Origin: Actinomycetota bacterium
GTDB taxonomy: Bacteria > Actinomycetota > Actinomycetes > S36-B12
Assembly (NCBI GenBank): GCA_016870425.1
Contig: VGBQ01000101.1
Coordinates: 1 to 9,324 of the forward strand
DNA length: 9,324 bases
Direction: 5' to 3'
The notes beneath the pieces were generated by a model that had not been told where the DNA came from, made no database searches, and saw only the letters and a program-made list of their open reading frames with translations. Both the position numbers and the translations under genes were made by a program. This document shows, in pieces, positions 6,746 to 9,324 of this stretch (the stretch's first letter is position 1; the number at the start of each line of letters is the position of its first letter).

Positions 6746-8601
6746 GTGTCGCTCTCCATGAGTTCGGTGATGAAGAAGTCGAGCCAGACGGGCCAGACTT
6801 CCCCCTCGCCAGAGGCATGCCCGACATGTGGGCGCTCATTCAGGATCGCTCGATATCCCCCCGGCCCGGCGATCTCCTGCAGGCGTGCCACGAAGGCCCG
6901 TGCCGGCTCGATGCGGCAGCGCGTGTCTACTTCGCCGGCGTCCACCATCACGGCGGGGTAGGCAACACCGTCTCGGAGGTTGTGCAGTGGTGAGATCCGC
7001 TCCCATTCGCCTAGGTGCTCGGGGAACTCCGTTCGGCCGAATTCCGTGACGAATTGCCCCAGACCCAGGTGCGGAAGGCTGATGAGGTCAAGCGCAGGAA
7101 TCGCGGGAATGACTGCGCGGAAGAGTTCGGGTCGCTGGGTGATGGCCGCTCCAGCGGTCAGCCCTCCGAGGGAGGCCCCGACAAACCCCACTCGTCCAGG
7201 CTCGGCGAGCCCTCGCGCAGTTGCATCCTCAACGACTGCGAAGAGGTCATCGAAGGTCCTTTGCTTCCCGGTGACGGTTGCCGCCTGCCAGTGAGCATGC
7301 CCTTGCTCGCCGCCGCCCCGTAGTTGCGGCAGGATCAGGCACCCGCCACGCTCGAGCCACGGCATGGCCTGCGCGGGATAGCACGGTGTGTGCATTGCAA
7401 CGTTGAAGCCCCCGTACGCATAGGTGATGGCGGGGGCGGGACCGATCGTGTCCCGCAGCCGCACGTGCCAGTAGCCCACGGTTGCTCCGTCCGGAGCCGT
7501 GGCATGGTGTCGGGTTGCCACGATCCTGTCGTCTCGCTCCAGAGGCTGAAGGGTCGTCAACTCGCGCGCGACGACGTCGTAACGCGCCTGGCGCGGTGGT
7601 CGATCGAATCCGCCGATGTGGAAGGCGATCGTGGTCGGGCCCTCTGGGAAGATCCGCGGCTCGCTGTTGCCCTGCCCGAAGCCGAAGCTCAGGTCCAGTC
7701 CCGATGGCTCAGGCAGGTCGACGGTGTGGTCGTAGGTGCCGTCGGATGCAAAGACGCGGATCCGATGAGCTCCGTCGACGATCTCGAAGGTGACGATGTG
7801 GTCGTCCAGGACTCCCAGCCCGCGCATCACACCGTCGCCCTCAGGGATGATCTCCGTCCATGTGGACTGGTCCCGGACCGAGTCGAGCGGAATCGAGACG
7901 ACCCGCCCTCGGTCGGCGTTGATGTTGGTGCCTGCCAGGAGCCGATCGTCACGTACGTCGATAAAGAAGAAGTTACCCGCGGAGGCCTCAAGGAGTGGCT
8001 GCCACTCGTCGCCATCTGCACGCTTGATCAGCGTGGGCGTGAGCGACGCGCCGAATCCGTGCGCGGCGAGAGCGTCCCCGCTCGGTGTCACGATCATGTT
8101 CGTGTTGGGGCCGCCGAGGGCCTCATCGATCACCGTGGCGCCGCCAAGGAGGTGGACCGCCGTGCGGGGGCGCCAACCGTCGGCCATGGACACCTCACCG
8201 CACTTGGCGTAGAAGCCGCTGCCGTCAGCGAGCCAGGTGACCGGGAAGAGTGAGTAGAGATGGGGCACGGCATCGGGCAGCATCTCGCGGCTGGCGACGT
8301 CAATGACGCGGACGGTGGTGTCTTCATCGCCATCCAGGCTGAGACCGACCGCGACGTGTTGGCCCGTGGGTGAGGGGATGACCCACTGGATGGTTGGCCG
8401 CGGTCCGGGGAGCTCGGTGGTGCTGATGAGCGTGCGGCTGACGTCGTCGGGGGCCGGCCCGACGCGCACCACAGAGGAGCCATCGAAGGGATTGATCTCG
8501 TGTCTCAACCAGGCGTCGCCCAGGGGCACGGAGGGCTTGACGGCCTCCACGCCTTCGAGACCGGATCTCATCTCCTCGCGCAGTAGCGCAACTCGGTCCA
8601 T
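6742..8601 (-). CDS. Prolyl oligopeptidase-type serine peptidase (family S9)
   Basis: A serine peptidase of 619 residues that would cleave short peptides, classically after proline. About residues 30-390 form the beta-propeller that admits only small peptides; the rest is an alpha/beta-hydrolase domain with YAYGGF, as in POP oxyanion regions, and LPQLRGGGEQG. The triad is readable: Ser477 in VGASLGG, Asp559 in VDTR and His595 in VGHASG; Arg561, two after the Asp, matches the substrate-carboxylate Arg of POPs. It is shorter than typical POPs (about 690-730), and the elbow is GASLGG rather than GGSNGG. No signal peptide, so probably cytoplasmic, acting on imported peptides. I chose the ATG at 8601 because GGAGGGG lies just upstream; an in-frame ATG at 8622 has no ribosome site and lies in a likely promoter for the divergent gene. 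It forms an operon with the GNAT gene. Confidence 0.92.
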   Translation of the reverse strand: MDRVALLREEMRSGLEGVEAVKPSVPLGDAWLRHEINPFDGSSVVRVGPAPDDVSRTLISTTELPGPRPTIQWVIPSPTGQHVAVGLSLDGDEDTTVRVIDVASREMLPDAVPHLYSLFPVTWLADGSGFYAKCGEVSMADGWRPRTAVHLLGGATVIDEALGGPNTNMIVTPSGDALAAHGFGASLTPTLIKRADGDEWQPLLEASAGNFFFIDVRDDRLLAGTNINADRGRVVSIPLDSVRDQSTWTEIIPEGDGVMRGLGVLDDHIVTFEIVDGAHRIRVFASDGTYDHTVDLPEPSGLDLSFGFGQGNSEPRIFPEGPTTIAFHIGGFDRPPRQARYDVVARELTTLQPLERDDRIVATRHHATAPDGATVGYWHVRLRDTIGPAPAITYAYGGFNVAMHTPCYPAQAMPWLERGGCLILPQLRGGGEQGHAHWQAATVTGKQRTFDDLFAVVEDATARGLAEPGRVGFVGASLGGLTAGAAITQRPELFRAVIPAIPALDLISLPHLGLGQFVTEFGRTEFPEHLGEWERISPLHNLRDGVAYPAVMVDAGEVDTRCRIEPARAFVARLQEIAGPGGYRAILNERPHVGHASGEGEVWPVWLDFFITELMESDT

Positions 8602-8607
8602 GCCCTT

Positions 8608-8614
8608 CCCCTCC
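8608..8614 (-). promoter_or_regulatory. Ribosome binding site that sets the prolyl peptidase start
   Basis: GGAGGGG on the minus strand, its GGAGG part 8 bases before the ATG at 8601. The in-frame ATG at 8622 has no purine-rich motif at the right distance. Confidence 0.75.
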
Positions 8615-8621
8615 GAAGCCA

Positions 8622-8650
8622 TTGCCAGCAGAACATAGAAATCTTATGCT
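8622..8650 (+). promoter_or_regulatory. Candidate sigma70-type promoter for the right-edge amidohydrolase
   Basis: TTGCCA (8622-8627) and TATGCT (8645-8650) are separated by exactly 17 bases, a good match to the TTGACA/TATAAT consensus. Transcription would start near 8657, giving a short leader before the ATG at 8680. The -10 forms part of the right arm of the 8630-8652 palindrome. Confidence 0.55.
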
Positions 8651-8652
8651 CT
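8630..8652. promoter_or_regulatory. Candidate operator 2: 23-bp imperfect inverted repeat
   Basis: Arms AGAACATA (8630-8637) and TATGCTCT (8645-8652) match at 7 of 8 positions as an inverted repeat around a 7-base spacer. The left arm contains the candidate minus-strand -10 and the right arm the plus-strand -10, so one bound protein could control both divergent promoters. The core matches the 3030-3052 site read on the opposite strand. Confidence 0.55.
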
Positions 8653-8658
8653 TGTCAC
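8632..8658 (-). promoter_or_regulatory. Weak candidate promoter for the prolyl peptidase operon
   Basis: On the minus strand, TATGTT (8632-8637) could be a -10. The best -35-like hexamer is GTGACA (8653-8658), but the 15-base spacer is short. The -10 falls in the other arm of the same palindrome, facing the plus-strand promoter. Confidence 0.3.
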
Positions 8659-8679
8659 GCTCCGCGAAGGGAAATCGTG

Positions 8680-9324
8680 ATGACAGGCACCGTCCTGGAA
8701 AACGCCCGGGTGTTCGACGGTCATGACGCCCTGCCCGGGAGTCGATCGGTGCTCGTCGATGGCGACCGCATCGTGGACGTCTCCGAGGGGGTGATCGACG
8801 CCCCGGGAGCGGAGCGGATCGATGTTGGCGGGCGCACCCTCATGCCCGGCCTCATCGACCTGCACGTCCACGCCTACGCAAGCGATGTCTCGGCAGCCAA
8901 GATCAATCTGGCGGATGCTCCCTATCGCACAGCTCACGCGGCCCGCATGCTGGGCCATGCGCTGTACTGCGGATTCACCACCGTGCGTGACATCGGAGGA
9001 GGTGACTGGAGCCTCTCCCGAGCTATCGACGATCGTCTCATCCGGGCACCGCGCTTCTTCTACGCCGGCAAGATCCTGTCGATGACCGGTGGCCACGGTG
9101 ACATGCGCGAGATGGGGGAGAGCGAACACGTGTCCGGCTACTGCAGGTGCGACAGCATGAACGCCCTGTGCGTGATCGCCGATGGAGTCGACGAATGCCT
9201 CAAGGCGGTCCGCGAGGAACTCAGGCGGGGCGCGCACTGCATCAAGATCATGGGATCCGGGGGAGTGGCCAGCCCCACTGACCCCATCTGGATGAACCAG
9301 TACCGCGAGGACGAGATCCGGGCC
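8680..9324 (+). CDS. Amidohydrolase, Xaa-Pro dipeptidase/imidazolonepropionase-like group, N-terminal part (cut by right edge)
   Basis: The first 215 codons of a metal-dependent hydrolase; relatives of this group are about 400-430 residues. The N-terminal beta-sandwich part (ENARVFDG, then the segment ending VGGRTLMPG) leads into the barrel with the HxH motif LIDLHVHAY (His62, His64). FTTVRDIGG and TGGHGD (about 136-141, His139) follow. Lys189 in IKIMGSGGVASPTDP matches the bridging, usually carboxylated, lysine of the prolidase-like amidohydrolases. Relatives I recall cleave Xaa-Pro or other C-terminal amino acids from dipeptides, or hydrolyse related amides, which suits a neighbour that is a prolyl peptidase. 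The ATG at 8680 is preceded by GAAGGG (8666-8671); a GTG one codon upstream is a possible alternative. The His/Asp ligands of the second half are outside the window, so activity cannot be fully judged. Confidence 0.88.
   Translation, partial: MTGTVLENARVFDGHDALPGSRSVLVDGDRIVDVSEGVIDAPGAERIDVGGRTLMPGLIDLHVHAYASDVSAAKINLADAPYRTAHAARMLGHALYCGFTTVRDIGGGDWSLSRAIDDRLIRAPRFFYAGKILSMTGGHGDMREMGESEHVSGYCRCDSMNALCVIADGVDECLKAVREELRRGAHCIKIMGSGGVASPTDPIWMNQYREDEIRA

Noticed and set aside
5969..6961. Long plus-strand open frame of 330 codons
   Set aside because: It is antisense to the GNAT gene and peptidase end, both of which have clear family motifs; its composition is shadow-like.
7324..8253. Plus-strand open frame of 309 codons inside the peptidase gene
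   Set aside because: It is antisense to a gene with a complete catalytic triad, and shows no recognisable domain.
8644..9237. Minus-strand open frame of 197 codons at the right edge
   Set aside because: The plus strand here encodes an amidohydrolase with HxH and Lys metal motifs, in a frame open to the window end.

Overview
The window is high-GC, densely packed DNA. Strong GG-rich ribosome sites, GTG starts and a Ser/Ala/Gly-rich lipoprotein tether suggest a high-GC Gram-positive (actinobacterial) chromosome. This is inferred from style; there is no rRNA or other taxonomic marker. No tRNA, insertion sequence, CRISPR array or phage gene is visible. No gap between genes exceeds about 105 bases.

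Layout, left to right. (1) Minus strand, 2986 down to 1: a Dpp/Opp-type ABC importer, consisting of a family 5 solute-binding lipoprotein, a DppB-type permease and the first 137 residues of a DppC-type permease; the ATPases are probably beyond the left edge. (2) Plus strand, 3092-6045: a GMC-family flavin oxidoreductase followed by an amidohydrolase of the N-acyl-D-amino-acid deacylase (D-aminoacylase) group. (3) Minus strand, 8601 down to 6005: a prolyl oligopeptidase-type serine peptidase followed by a COG3375-like GNAT acyltransferase. (4) Plus strand from 8680 off the right edge: a second amidohydrolase, of the Xaa-Pro dipeptidase/imidazolonepropionase-like group, cut at 215 codons. There are two divergent promoter regions (2987-3091 and 8602-8679) and one convergent junction (6005-6045).

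Taken together this looks like a catabolic locus for unusual peptides or N-acyl amino acids. An importer brings in a peptide-like substrate. A prolyl peptidase and a prolidase-like amidohydrolase could cut it. A D-aminoacylase-like enzyme could remove an N-acyl group. A GNAT of the kind I recall beside N-succinylamino acid racemases could re-acylate a D-amino acid, and a GMC enzyme could oxidise an alcohol or related group. The substrate is not known from sequence, and the chain is an inference from gene content.

The most interesting non-coding signal is a pair of 23-bp imperfect palindromes, one in each divergent region (3030-3052 and 8630-8652). Aligned on their centres in opposite orientations they share 12 of 23 positions, all inside a 16-base core (GCRTAAGNNTTCNATG) with GCATA-like half-sites, and each overlaps a candidate -10 element. 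This suggests that one unseen regulator controls all four transcription units. All four within-operon gene junctions are 4-base stop/start overlaps.
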